From Pelobacter sp. UBA5610 (GTDB lineage: Bacteria > Desulfobacterota > Desulfuromonadia > Desulfuromonadales > Syntrophotaleaceae), in NCBI GenBank assembly GCA_002424645.1, contig DIKU01000032.1, forward strand, positions 1-36,135: a DNA stretch of 36,135 nucleotides, given 5' to 3'. Positions 8,958 to 17,446 of this stretch are shown piece after piece. The translations under genes and the position numbers were made by a program. The notes under the pieces are model-generated. The model did not search any database. It worked only from the letters and a program-made list of their open reading frames with translations, and was not told where the DNA came from. Positions within the stretch are counted from its first letter, which is position 1. Each line of letters begins with the position of its first letter.

Positions 8958-11900
8958 TTAAAAAAGCTCTCGCCAGAAGCGCACCCGAGTATAGGGCAGC
9001 CCTCCCGTCTTGGTCGCATTGTTGTATTTAGATGAACCAAAGGACTTAAGCCCATCCCTCGTCTTTATATATAAATGTTCGTCTTCTACAATCGGAGTGG
9101 TGATAATATCACCGACTTCCAGGCCATGTTCACCCGTTTCAGAATCATTGATTACCGACAGACCCGAATAGGTAAAACCATAAATCCGGCCTTCGTTAGG
9201 ACCATCACAGGGATCCTCTGTATCGGAAGTCGCGGTACCAAAATAGATGTTCCCTGCCGAAGCAAAGGCCGATGCAAATACCCGCTGCCCGGCCGGCAGA
9301 GCTTCAAACCACGACAGTTCAATATTGGAAGTGGATATTGAACCTTTCTTCGCATGATCCGTATAAGCGAAGAAGTGATAAGTTGTATTCCCCGTATTAA
9401 TATCTTCATCGGCATAAGGGCTATCGCCAGTCCCAAAGAAAACACGGATGTTATATTGTAGGTCTCCACTACTGGTCAGACTATTATCCACGACAACTGT
9501 CGGCGATGCATAGATCGCATGATATCGTTGACTTACCGGAACCTCATAAGTTGTTGACACATCGTCGGATTCATCATCAACAGTCCCCATATCGTTGACT
9601 TCAACATACTCGAAATCCGTGTTAATGACACATTGGGTAATCGGATAAGCGGCCTTGTCAGGGCTATCAGGCAAATTGACCTTGTACAGATAACCTTTAT
9701 CCGTGCCGATGTAAAGGCGGTCAATGTAACCGTTGCCATCCGTATCGACAATGGCAGGCTGTCCGGATGGGACGCCACCGGCACCTCCAGTCACACAATT
9801 AAGGAAGATACGTTTTATGACACTGCCGTCGGCAATGTTGATTACATAGATTGAAGGATACAATGTATCGTCGTAGGTTTCCCCGCTCACGAAAAAAGCC
9901 GCCCATTTGGTCTGCCCCCCATCGACAATGCGGCCGAGTACTGCTACTGCGGGCGACGACCGACTGCGGAAAAGATCCGGATCGGTGAATTCCCACATGA
10001 ACTTCGGACTTAAGGTATCGGTAATATCCAGAGCAAAGACAGCATCCCCGCCATTGCCTTCGGCACAGAGCGCCACAGTCTTCCATTCACCGCCGATATA
10101 AACATCTGAAACTGCCGGCGATGCATCAACATAAGCGCGGTCTTCCCCTTTAAGATAGTTGTTTTTAAGCCGAGACAGAAGATTGGCTGGTATGAAAGCC
10201 CATTTTTCGGAACCGTCTCCATAGTCAGGGGCCTTGCTGCCTTTGGTCTGCCAGGTAAAAAACGGAGCTGTTGTTTCAGGGTCATCATCCGGATATGCTG
10301 TCAAAAATGTCGACCACCAACTGGTAACAGCACTGGCATCGTCCCAAAGGAAATAACCGCGTTGTTCCCTATCAGGCGTCTCCCCATTGTCACCCCAGCG
10401 GAATTGACCGGCATTGAAAGCATGCAGCATGCCACTGCGTGACCCCACCAGAACTATGGAATCACGCTCTTTATGGGTCTCTACAAAGGCGTCATAAGTA
10501 CTGCGCTCGGAAGATGTGATGTCGCTTCCATAATACCAGCTCGGCCGACCGGGAGGAGTCACAACCGCCGGCACAGAGTGATCAACCGGGTCGAGTACCC
10601 ATGTTTTTTTGGTGGTGGTACCATCGGCATAACCACGAACCCAGTTGACCAGCCAATCCCCATCGGCTTCACTATAGGCACCATCGCCATTTAAATCGTG
10701 ACGATAGCCGGTACCGATAATGTAAGTATTGTCGAGATCCAGCAAGGCATTGGTGACATTAGCCGCGGTAAATGCCTGCAGTGTCGACGAAGTGCTATAC
10801 CAGGAATAGTTGGCCGTAATGGGCATACCAGCTGCCAAAACTTCATGAGGGGTAATCTCCCAATCGCCGGTAAAGCGGTTGATGGTACCTGTCCCTCCGA
10901 GACTTCCCTCAAGAACATCGGTATGCTTATCGGTAAAGGTTTCGGTACCTGCGGTGATTTTGACACTTTCGGCCAACACAGGAAAATGCGCAAGAGTACC
11001 GCTAAAGTCTTCAGCCACGCCATCGGCAACGGGATCGATCAGCGCTTCATTTGCAACCACATTCAGGGTTATCGAAGGATAGTAAATGTGACGGTTACTC
11101 GGCACGGCAGCCGTAAGCACCTTACCCGCATCCCAGAGTTCAACATTATCCGTGATGTTGGTATTCAAGGGATCGTAAGTCCGCATGGCCCTCAGATGAC
11201 CGCGCAATTCGGTAGAGGTCCAATCGACTGCAGGGGTCTCGTAACTGCCGGTATACAGAACGTTGGCCTGCACCACTGGGGAGGCGCGAGAGATATCAGC
11301 GTGGGTGGCGACAGCACCGGTCAGATTAACATCGATGATTTCTGCGACGCAGGTCTCTTCCTCGCTGGTCAAAACCGCTTTCCAGATCAACTTTCGGCCG
11401 ACAATACCCAACCCGGCAAAATCGATGCGCCGGGACCGATACGTATACTGCGGACTCCCCGGCATCCAATAAGAAACATCCGAACCGAGAATTTTCTCCC
11501 CATCATCCAGGGTAAATTCCTTTACAGTGTCCCAATCGGTTATTTCGAACCAATTATCACCGTTATCAATGGACACATAGTAGTTGATATCGGTCTGCCC
11601 GCTGCAGGGGATGCTGTCATATACCTCAAACTGAACCGCCGTGTAGTAGGCTCCGGCTTCGTCCGGTTCGATCGCCTGGCTGGTTTCAAGCTGCGCCACC
11701 CCGCCGGTGCGACGCTCAATCTGAAAAATAACGTCGTTACTGTCCGTGTCGCCCCCGCCACCAAGGTCTTCCCATCCCAGAACCCATTCGTTCGGTTTAT
11801 CACCAGGTGCGCCGACAATGACATGCGAGAACGGTTCATACCTCACTATCGGCAAGGTTACGATGTCATCATCCGCGAAAGTCAAATCAAAAAGGTCCGA

Positions 11901-13652
11901 AAGTCGCGTCAGCGCTGGAGCAGTCATCCAGTTACTGTCTATTTGACAACCGCTCTCGCTCGTCAAGGCTCGGCCCAAATGGTAGGTTTTTATAAAGGAA
12001 TCCCCGGTACAGGAGCCGTTCCAATCGTCCGTATTCCAGGCGGCCTTGGTGTAGAACGTCCTGCCTTCATCATCGACCTTGAGATAAAAAACGAGCTCGG
12101 TGCCGGCAGCGAATGTTCCCAGCAGCCGCCTGTTATCGAGAGCGTTAACCGTGCCGTCACCGTTGGAGTCAACACCTTCGACGCTATCGAGAACACCGTT
12201 GCCGTTGTTATCGTTGACATTCTGATAGACCTCGTGTTTGGTCCCCGTTGTGCCATCGGCCGCCAGCATCCAGCCGAAGTCGGTTTTGGTATATCCGGCA
12301 CCCTCGTAAAGAAAGGTTACGGAAACCTCCTGTTCGAAAGGAATAATGATGTTATTGGGATCTATGGCATCGTTGCCGGTCTCCAGACGAAGATAACCGT
12401 CGCTGGTGACATTAACGTTATTGAGTTCAAAATGGCTGGCCTCAAATCCTTCGGAGTAATTGGCATATTTACTGGTACCGCAGCCTGGTACCGTCGTCTC
12501 TGCGGAAAGGGCAAAGCCGGCATCGTAATACTCTTCATCGGTCACTATGATGGCGACACTGGCCGTCGACCCACTCAACCCGCCCGACCAGCTGTAAAAT
12601 TCGGAGCCGATATCGGCATTGGCGCGAAAGGTAACATTCTCCCCTTTATAAAAAACACAGCTACCATCCAGGTCCAGAGTGCAGGAGTTACCTTGTGAAC
12701 CGCTCAGAGAAACGCTGCCACTTCCGTCTCCACTAAAAGTCAGGTGCAGAGGTATTTCCTCTGCAGGAGTCGCAGCGTCGCCAAAAGTTGCGGTAACGGC
12801 CTGGTCGCTGGAAGCCATATAGAGGGAAACGGACCCGTTCGTCCCGCTGACCGCACCTCCCCATTGCAGGGTAGACTCGTCCGCAGGGACACCTGTCAAT
12901 GTCACTGTCTCGTCGGTATAAAAGTCATAAACACCGCCAATCGCCGTCGGTCCATAGGTATGCACACCTGAAGAGCCGGTCAAAGACACTGTACCATTCC
13001 CCGTACCATCAACCGTCAAAGTGAGCTGCTCGACCGGCGGCAAGGAAAAAGTAGCGGTAACGGCCTTGTCAGCCGTCATGGTCATAGTTTGGGGACTGGT
13101 CGTACCGCTTAGACTGCCTCCCCATCCGCTAAAAATATTCCCTGTAACGGGTGTCGCCGTAAGGGTGACTATTTCATTTTGGTTGAATTCATACGAGCCG
13201 CTTGCGGTGGCCGTATAATTGTGAGAGGTTCCCTGCAACTTGACGAAGCCACTGCCTGTACCGTTGATTGTCAGGTTAATCAAGGGGACCGAACTAACAA
13301 CAGTGGTAAATTTGGCCGTTACAGACCGAGCGGCATCATCCATGGTAAAAGTTTTGGGATTGTTGGTTCCACTGATATATCCTGCCCAGTTGCTAAATTG
13401 GCTGGCTATTCCGGGAATAGCGGTAAGTTTAACCGTCGCATCCTTGCCTACGCTGAATGTCCTGCTACTGGAGATAGTCTCTTTGATGTAGTTAGTGCTA
13501 TACCAGGCCTCTACCACCAGTTCACCGTCACTATTACCATCTATGCTGATCGTAAGATTTTTCATGTATCCGGCATATGCAACTGTCTGAAATACCAGCA
13601 ACAGGGTAAGACAACCTGCCAGGTTAATCATATTTTTTACAAAAGCGTTCAT
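8958..13652 (-). CDS. pilY1: PilY1-like pilus tip protein A with InlB-like repeats and DUF4114-like region
   Basis: This very large (1564-residue) exported protein has a Sec signal peptide (cleavage after AYA at about 27). Four tandem repeats of 85-95 residues follow (about 30-390), each ending in a W-x-G...SGT...V-T-A-x-F pattern like divergent InlB B-repeats. Two calcium-loop-like Asp/Asn-rich stretches lie near 477-505 and a DUF4114-like segment (GWEDLGGGGDTDSNDVIF) near 622-645. The PilY1/PilC-type beta-propeller half begins near 1065 (GSRSGMLHAF), with the calcium loop DTDGNGYIDRLYIG near 1300. PilY1 proteins act at the pilus tip in adhesion and pilus priming. No von Willebrand A domain is seen, unlike the B copy. 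The ATG at 13652 follows GGGAGAGGG; the longer frame upstream runs into pilX and lacks a signal peptide. Confidence 0.88.
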   Translation of the reverse strand: MNAFVKNMINLAGCLTLLLVFQTVAYAGYMKNLTISIDGNSDGELVVEAWYSTNYIKETISSSRTFSVGKDATVKLTAIPGIASQFSNWAGYISGTNNPKTFTMDDAARSVTAKFTTVVSSVPLINLTINGTGSGFVKLQGTSHNYTATASGSYEFNQNEIVTLTATPVTGNIFSGWGGSLSGTTSPQTMTMTADKAVTATFSLPPVEQLTLTVDGTGNGTVSLTGSSGVHTYGPTAIGGVYDFYTDETVTLTGVPADESTLQWGGAVSGTNGSVSLYMASSDQAVTATFGDAATPAEEIPLHLTFSGDGSGSVSLSGSQGNSCTLDLDGSCVFYKGENVTFRANADIGSEFYSWSGGLSGSTASVAIIVTDEEYYDAGFALSAETTVPGCGTSKYANYSEGFEASHFELNNVNVTSDGYLRLETGNDAIDPNNIIIPFEQEVSVTFLYEGAGYTKTDFGWMLAADGTTGTKHEVYQNVNDNNGNGVLDSVEGVDSNGDGTVNALDNRRLLGTFAAGTELVFYLKVDDEGRTFYTKAAWNTDDWNGSCTGDSFIKTYHLGRALTSESGCQIDSNWMTAPALTRLSDLFDLTFADDDIVTLPIVRYEPFSHVIVGAPGDKPNEWVLGWEDLGGGGDTDSNDVIFQIERRTGGVAQLETSQAIEPDEAGAYYTAVQFEVYDSIPCSGQTDINYYVSIDNGDNWFEITDWDTVKEFTLDDGEKILGSDVSYWMPGSPQYTYRSRRIDFAGLGIVGRKLIWKAVLTSEEETCVAEIIDVNLTGAVATHADISRASPVVQANVLYTGSYETPAVDWTSTELRGHLRAMRTYDPLNTNITDNVELWDAGKVLTAAVPSNRHIYYPSITLNVVANEALIDPVADGVAEDFSGTLAHFPVLAESVKITAGTETFTDKHTDVLEGSLGGTGTINRFTGDWEITPHEVLAAGMPITANYSWYSTSSTLQAFTAANVTNALLDLDNTYIIGTGYRHDLNGDGAYSEADGDWLVNWVRGYADGTTTKKTWVLDPVDHSVPAVVTPPGRPSWYYGSDITSSERSTYDAFVETHKERDSIVLVGSRSGMLHAFNAGQFRWGDNGETPDREQRGYFLWDDASAVTSWWSTFLTAYPDDDPETTAPFFTWQTKGSKAPDYGDGSEKWAFIPANLLSRLKNNYLKGEDRAYVDASPAVSDVYIGGEWKTVALCAEGNGGDAVFALDITDTLSPKFMWEFTDPDLFRSRSSPAVAVLGRIVDGGQTKWAAFFVSGETYDDTLYPSIYVINIADGSVIKRIFLNCVTGGAGGVPSGQPAIVDTDGNGYIDRLYIGTDKGYLYKVNLPDSPDKAAYPITQCVINTDFEYVEVNDMGTVDDESDDVSTTYEVPVSQRYHAIYASPTVVVDNSLTSSGDLQYNIRVFFGTGDSPYADEDINTGNTTYHFFAYTDHAKKGSISTSNIELSWFEALPAGQRVFASAFASAGNIYFGTATSDTEDPCDGPNEGRIYGFTYSGLSVINDSETGEHGLEVGDIITTPIVEDEHLYIKTRDGLKSFGSSKYNNATKTGGLPYTRVRFWRELF

Positions 13653-13674
13653 ATTCCCTCTCCCGAGTATGTCG

Positions 13675-14292
13675 CTAGTTAATCTGGGTGCTGAAGTCCG
13701 TAATAGCGCTTGTATCGTTGGAGTTGTAATTTTTCCCGGCTCCCGCGCCTTCCTGCGCACCGTATCCACCCAAACCGGTTCCACCTGTCGCACCGCCGAA
13801 CAGGCTGATTTCAACACTTGCCGTACCGCCATTGGGTAGTCGAGCGTCGGCACGCATGAAAATCACCGAATCGGTATCGTCGGTGGCGCCGCCGCCGTCA
13901 TCGTTGTTCCACACGGTGACGTTGTAGAGATAAACAGAACCGAGGTCGCCGCCGGTAATCCACCGAGCACCGCCCTCGTAAGTGATATCGGTTGCTGCAC
14001 CGACTCCGGCCTGGGATCCGTTGAGAACAAAATCCCAATCAGGATCTATCCCTGCGGCGAAATGAGAGGCATTTTTTTCAACAAACAGTGTCTTGAAATT
14101 GCGCCGCAGATGCTCTATCCCGGCTTCGGCCGCATAAAAGGCCTCGGTATGGGAGCGCTCCGAAGAAGAAATCATCGTCTCCAGTATCGAAGTATTGGTA
14201 GCGGCAATTCCTATCAGAGTTAACAACGTCAGAATTATCAAAGCAGTTATCAGTGCCGCACCACGTTCATCATGTATGTACTTTGCTGCCAT
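13675..14292 (-). CDS. pilX: PilX-family minor pilin (operon A)
   Basis: The product is a 205-residue PilX_N-type protein. The prepilin leader ends DERG, followed by the hydrophobic stretch AALITALIILTLLTLIG and the typical SSERSHTEAFYAAEAGIEH segment. Cleavage is predicted between G and A, and position +5 is Thr rather than Glu. That is unusual for major pilins but seen in tip-type components such as GspK. The C-terminal end is rich in Gly, Asn and Ser. The ATG at 14292 is preceded by AGAGGG with 7-base spacing; longer starts overlap pilW and have no ribosome site. It lies 28 bp after pilW and 22 bp before pilY1-A. Expected at the inner membrane and then in the pilus-tip complex. Confidence 0.85.
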   Translation of the reverse strand: MAAKYIHDERGAALITALIILTLLTLIGIAATNTSILETMISSSERSHTEAFYAAEAGIEHLRRNFKTLFVEKNASHFAAGIDPDWDFVLNGSQAGVGAATDITYEGGARWITGGDLGSVYLYNVTVWNNDDGGGATDDTDSVIFMRADARLPNGGTASVEISLFGGATGGTGLGGYGAQEGAGAGKNYNSNDTSAITDFSTQIN

Positions 14293-14320
14293 GCGTTGTC
14301 CCTCTCTCAAATTTCGCATG

Positions 14321-15424
14321 TTAAAGTCCCAGGTTTCGAACTTTGATGGTGACAGTGATCCGGCGACGGCGAAAACTGTCGGCAGCACCGGCCCCATGAT
14401 CTTCCAGGGCCGGCCTCTGGCCATTGAAATTCCGCTGAACATGGGCGGAACGACCAAGCAGATTCATGGTGACCATACGCACCTGATTTGTTTGAAGGTC
14501 GGTCAAATCGGCACTGTTGACCGTGGCATCGACATCCCCGTCTGCATCGGTATCCAATCCGAAGGAAAGTTGCAGATCTTCAATATATTCGGCAATAACC
14601 TGACCGCCCCCTCCCGTGTCCCTGACCAGACAGGGGATACCGTCCCGGGTCTGAATGGAATAGATCGCTTCATAAATGCCATCGAGCGGGAAGAAATTAA
14701 TCGTGCTGCCAGCCGGATAGGTATTCAATACCTTGTTGGGGTAGGACACTCCTTCATAAGTGAAGTTAGGTGCATTTCCGAGTTTTTCTGATTCGGGCAA
14801 GGTACTGGTAAGAAACAGAACAGATGATTGAGACCCATCCGGCGAAGTGACAATGAATGGCATCCCTGGCGTAGGCTGGGTAAAGGTGGTACCCTGACAG
14901 TAACAATCATCGTCCCAACCAACTCCCGATGTTAGATTTTCGACGACGATCGCCACGGTCGCCGTATCCGGCATGTCTGAAGTCAAAGTCAACTGTGGAA
15001 GGTCATCACACGAGTCGTTGATCCCGCCTGGATCCGCTCCGCATTTTTCAGCTCCAAAATTGTAATACCGCACCACCAACAAATCCGATCCTGAAACAAT
15101 GGTATTGCCGGCATCGACGATATCCTTGGCCCTACCGGCTGTGCCATCAATATTGTTCTCAAACTCAAAAGGGTAAACAGCAATGCCGCCGTAGGAAAAT
15201 TGGGGAATCCCTGCGCCGGCCATGCGAATATCCCTTTCAAGGAACATCTTGCTTATACGGACATTCTGCTGCATTTCAGCCACATCTTCCTGCACCACAT
15301 AGGAACGCTGACTGTTGTCAAACAGATTAAGAACGCCGAACAGAACCACCAGGGAAACGGCCATCGCAACCAGAAGCTCTATCAGGGTAAACCCGGTCTG
15401 TTGTCGTGCTATGAACATATTCAT
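14321..15424 (-). CDS. pilW: PilW-family minor pilin (operon A)
   Basis: The product is a 367-residue protein with a class III signal peptide: leader ending RQQTG, then FTLIELLVAMAVSLVVLFGV with Glu at +5. The following helix (QEDVAEMQQNVRISKMFLERDIRMAGAG) is typical of PilW. The C-terminal half contains several cysteines, possibly disulfide-bonded after export. Consecutive ATG codons at 15427 and 15424 follow GAGGG; 15424 gives the better 6-base spacing, while 15427 overlaps the pilV stop by one base. Either way translation is coupled to pilV. PilW with PilV and PilX forms the priming complex that carries PilY1 in known systems; here that role is inferred from family and context. Confidence 0.87.
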   Translation of the reverse strand: MNMFIARQQTGFTLIELLVAMAVSLVVLFGVLNLFDNSQRSYVVQEDVAEMQQNVRISKMFLERDIRMAGAGIPQFSYGGIAVYPFEFENNIDGTAGRAKDIVDAGNTIVSGSDLLVVRYYNFGAEKCGADPGGINDSCDDLPQLTLTSDMPDTATVAIVVENLTSGVGWDDDCYCQGTTFTQPTPGMPFIVTSPDGSQSSVLFLTSTLPESEKLGNAPNFTYEGVSYPNKVLNTYPAGSTINFFPLDGIYEAIYSIQTRDGIPCLVRDTGGGGQVIAEYIEDLQLSFGLDTDADGDVDATVNSADLTDLQTNQVRMVTMNLLGRSAHVQRNFNGQRPALEDHGAGAADSFRRRRITVTIKVRNLGL

Positions 15425-15426
15425 CA

Positions 15427-15804
15427 TCAACCCTCGTCGGACACAATGGTACGCAATACAACCTGATGCCGGCGCAGGGTGCGCCATGAAACGGTCACAG
15501 TAATACGCTTCAGCTCATTGAGCGGCGTATCATCCTCTATAAGGATTTCCCGATCGTAAATCGACCCGTCCACATCGTTCTCCAGCTCCGGAAAATTGAC
15601 GGCAGTAATGTCGTCGTAGTCAGCATTGCGTATCTGTTCGATTGTCTCCTCAGCAAGCGTGGTCGCCTGCATCATGGTATTGCCATGCTGATTCCCGGTG
15701 ATAGCCGTACTCTGCAAACCGGCAACGCCGATCAGACCAATCGTAAGTATGACAATCGCAACCATTACTTCGATCAGGGAAAATCCCTTGGCATTTATCC
15801 TCAT
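15427..15804 (-). CDS. pilV: PilV-family minor pilin (operon A)
   Basis: This 125-residue prepilin has leader MRINAKG, then FSLIEVMVAIVILTIGLIGVAGLQ with Glu at +5, and a PilV-type helix continuing through QSTAITGNQHGNTMMQATTLAEE. A short beta-rich C-terminus ends ITVTVSWRTLRRHQVVL. The ATG at 15804 has GAGGAG seven bases upstream. A longer frame from 15819 would overlap the fimT stop and has no ribosome site. Spacing to fimT is 14 bp and to pilW about 2 bp, so the operon is tight. Expected role: minor pilin in the tip/priming complex. Confidence 0.87.
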   Translation of the reverse strand: MRINAKGFSLIEVMVAIVILTIGLIGVAGLQSTAITGNQHGNTMMQATTLAEETIEQIRNADYDDITAVNFPELENDVDGSIYDREILIEDDTPLNELKRITVTVSWRTLRRHQVVLRTIVSDEG

Positions 15805-15818
15805 TGACGTACTCCTCA

Positions 15819-16370
15819 TCAATCCATCCAGCCAGCCCCATAATTGGTCCAGATCTTTACCCGTCCGGTCGTAGCCAGACTGCTGACAGCAAAAGTTTCA
15901 CCAACGACATCGGACAGATAAACGGTTCCCGACTCACTCGTACCATTCGGGTTAAACACAACGCGATTTGCGGAAAAGCTGACCCCGTCACCCGGCAGGC
16001 TTGTACCGCCGGGACGCATCCCCTGTCCGCTGCCGTAATGGACATGCTCGGGCAACTCGACCCTGCGGTACAGGGTTTCGTCCCCGTCCAACCAATCCTC
16101 AGAGCCTGAACTTTCACCTGAATTGTCAAAAATCAAATAGCGCCGATTGGCAACATCAAACTCTATAGCCCATGGCCTGCCATCACGAATAGCCCCGGTG
16201 CGGGCTAACTTCATATATCCAGCGATATCGCGAGATTCACTTTTTAGCCTGGCCCTGACACCCCTACCCCCCATCATAAAATAGGCAACACTCATCGTCA
16301 GTGCCATAATGCTAACGACAATAAGAGTTTCCAAGAGGGTGAAGCCCTTATTGTTAAGGCAACCTTTCAT
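15819..16370 (-). CDS. fimT: GspH/FimT-family pseudopilin (first gene of operon A)
   Basis: The 183-residue protein has a prepilin leader MKGCLNNKG, then FTLLETLIVVSIMALTMSVAYF with Glu at +5. The globular region fits GspH/FimT: KLARTGAIRDGRPWAIEF, then RVVFNPNGTSESGTVYLSD near the C-terminus. FimT/FimU proteins are minor pilins; some FimT proteins bind DNA during uptake, but nothing here shows that specifically. The ATG at 16370 follows GGAGGAG with 7-base spacing; a TTG one codon upstream is a poorer choice. It opens operon A, with a predicted sigma54 promoter about 200 bp upstream and a 5' untranslated leader of about 190 nt. Confidence 0.87.
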   Translation of the reverse strand: MKGCLNNKGFTLLETLIVVSIMALTMSVAYFMMGGRGVRARLKSESRDIAGYMKLARTGAIRDGRPWAIEFDVANRRYLIFDNSGESSGSEDWLDGDETLYRRVELPEHVHYGSGQGMRPGGTSLPGDGVSFSANRVVFNPNGTSESGTVYLSDVVGETFAVSSLATTGRVKIWTNYGAGWMD

Positions 16371-16572
16371 CAAAAATCTCCTCCATAAAATTCTTATCCG
16401 GATCTACGGTTCATTATGGAAGCGACAGCAATTTCCCAAAGGCCTTGCGTTCTTGAATTTGCTACCGCTGTCATGGACCAATACGATTTGAGCGTAAAGA
16501 CAAAAAGTCCTTGTCGCCAAAGCTTGGTAGACTATCTTGCCTATGCGCATTCTTAGCAATACTTAATATCTT

Positions 16573-16588
16573 TGCAATTCATGAGCCA
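16573..16588 (-). promoter_or_regulatory. Sigma54 (-24/-12) promoter of operon A
   Basis: On the minus strand the sequence is TGGCTCATGAATTGCA. Against the consensus TGGCACRNNNNTTGCW only one position differs (T for A in the -24 box). The invariant GG and GC are present at the correct distance, and a pyrimidine (T) precedes the TGG. Transcription would start near 16562. The neighbouring sigma54-activating response regulator (24035-25393) is the likely activator. Confidence 0.75.
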
Positions 16589-16651
16589 ATTAGAATTAAA
16601 TGTCAAGCGACGATAGAATGGGCGTCTTTCAAAAACGCATTCCATTCATCG

Positions 16652-16667
16652 CGCAAAACATGCACAC
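16652..16667 (-). promoter_or_regulatory. Candidate upstream activator site of operon A (shared motif)
   Basis: GTGTGCATGTTTTGCG on the minus strand contains the dyad GCA-N5-TGC. Twelve of its 16 positions are identical to 23821-23836, upstream of operon B. It is centred about 98 bp before the predicted sigma54 start site, a usual distance for an NtrC-type enhancer. A second conserved element, ATGAAT followed by TGC, lies just downstream in both regions. Binding is inferred. Confidence 0.4.
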
Positions 16668-16786
16668 ATAGCACGCAAAGATTACAAATCTTGCTATGGA
16701 TAATTGAATATAGTTTTCTCTACTCGATAGTAAATGAAGCACTCAGGAGGATGGCGAGCCAGGATGCTACCGATAAAGATGAAAGG

Positions 16787-16819
16787 AGCCTGATCCCAGT
16801 CAGGCTTCAACTGGGATCA
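16787..16819. repeat. Overlapping inverted repeats (mutually exclusive hairpins)
   Basis: One perfect 10-bp stem pairs 16791-16800 with 16810-16819 (TGATCCCAGT/ACTGGGATCA, 9-base loop). A second 7-bp stem pairs 16787-16793 with 16800-16806 (AGCCTGA/TCAGGCT, 6-base loop). The two share bases and cannot form together. The site lies 195 bp past the fimT-B stop. The minus-strand downstream sequence is only moderately U-rich (GGCTCCTTTC), so it could be a weak terminator of operon B, an attenuator-like switch, or a protein-binding site. Confidence 0.45.
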
Positions 16820-17014
16820 TGACAAATCATGCTATATAAAACATAAAAAACGGGAAGATGAAAAAGAGAGGGATTTGTCGGATGGGGAAATATGTCAAAA
16901 ACGGGACGGAAAGATCATAGCCAAAAGAAAAATATCCCTATTATTGTCGATCCAAAGTAACAAAGCCTGCAATACGTAGAGGTTAAAGCAATGTGTGATA
17001 TCCAATCCAGGGCA

Positions 17015-17446
17015 TTACATATGCGCCAACCCGGTGGCGCTTGAGTCCACCATGATCTCCAGATCAGAGTCTCCGTTTACCCGGATAAATATCGTTTTAT
17101 TGGAAGCTCCCTGGGGTCGAAAGGTTATGGAAAACACGCCTGCCTGCGACCACGCATCGCCTGCAAGAGTTTTTGCTTCTATTTTGACATTCTTTGCAAA
17201 AGTCGATTCTTGTCCATCCAGCGAATACGTCCTTGCTCCCAGATCGATACTGACTGTTTTTGTTTGATTGTCATGCACCGCCATACTACGAGCACGACGC
17301 AAGGTGGATAATATTTCCCGTGCCGACTCTTTTTGTTGAGCGCTTTCACGCCACGTGCTGGTTATCGGGAATGACAGTGCAACAAGAATCGACAGTATCG
17401 CAACCGCCAAAAGCAATTCAATCAACGTGAATCCTTTGCTATTCAT
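17015..17446 (-). CDS. fimT: GspH/FimT-family pseudopilin (last gene of operon B)
   Basis: The 143-residue prepilin has leader MNSKG, then FTLIELLLAVAILSILVALSF with Glu at +5, followed by the FimT/GspH segment AREILSTLRRARSMAVHDNQ. The C-terminal part is short and beta-rich (VFSITFRPQGASNKTIFIRV), and the protein is smaller than the A paralogue (183 residues). The ATG at 17446 has GGTGGGG just upstream and overlaps the end of the Ig-like gene by 8 bp, so it is translationally coupled. Here fimT comes last, whereas in operon A it comes first. Expected role: minor pilin of the tip complex. Confidence 0.83.
   Translation of the reverse strand: MNSKGFTLIELLLAVAILSILVALSFPITSTWRESAQQKESAREILSTLRRARSMAVHDNQTKTVSIDLGARTYSLDGQESTFAKNVKIEAKTLAGDAWSQAGVFSITFRPQGASNKTIFIRVNGDSDLEIMVDSSATGLAHM

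Larger units (their letters stand above)
16371..17014. other. Intergenic region between operons B and A (644 bp)
   Basis: There is no convincing gene on either strand; the longest frame begins at a TTG with no ribosome site. Going in the direction of transcription (minus), the region holds the 3' trailer of operon B, an inverted-repeat element at 16787-16819, a 16-bp motif shared with the operon B promoter (16652-16667), a sigma54 promoter (16573-16588), and a leader of about 190 nt to the fimT-A start. It is noticeably A+T-rich compared with the genes. Confidence 0.7.

Noticed and set aside
10698..12698. A 666-codon open frame on the plus strand, opposite pilY1-A
   Set aside because: It is fully antisense to a well-supported gene and has no recognisable domain, signal peptide or operon context. 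It is explained by the codon usage of the opposite strand.
16370..16572. Possible cyclic di-GMP (GEMM) riboswitch in the operon A leader
   Set aside because: AGGCAAG and ACGCAAGG are present, but the conserved GGACGCAAAGC-type core and the paired GGGTTRCC element are missing.
16511..16822. A 103-codon plus-strand frame in the gap between the pilus operons
   Set aside because: It begins at TTG without a ribosome site, crosses the sigma54 promoter and the hairpins, and shows no known domain.
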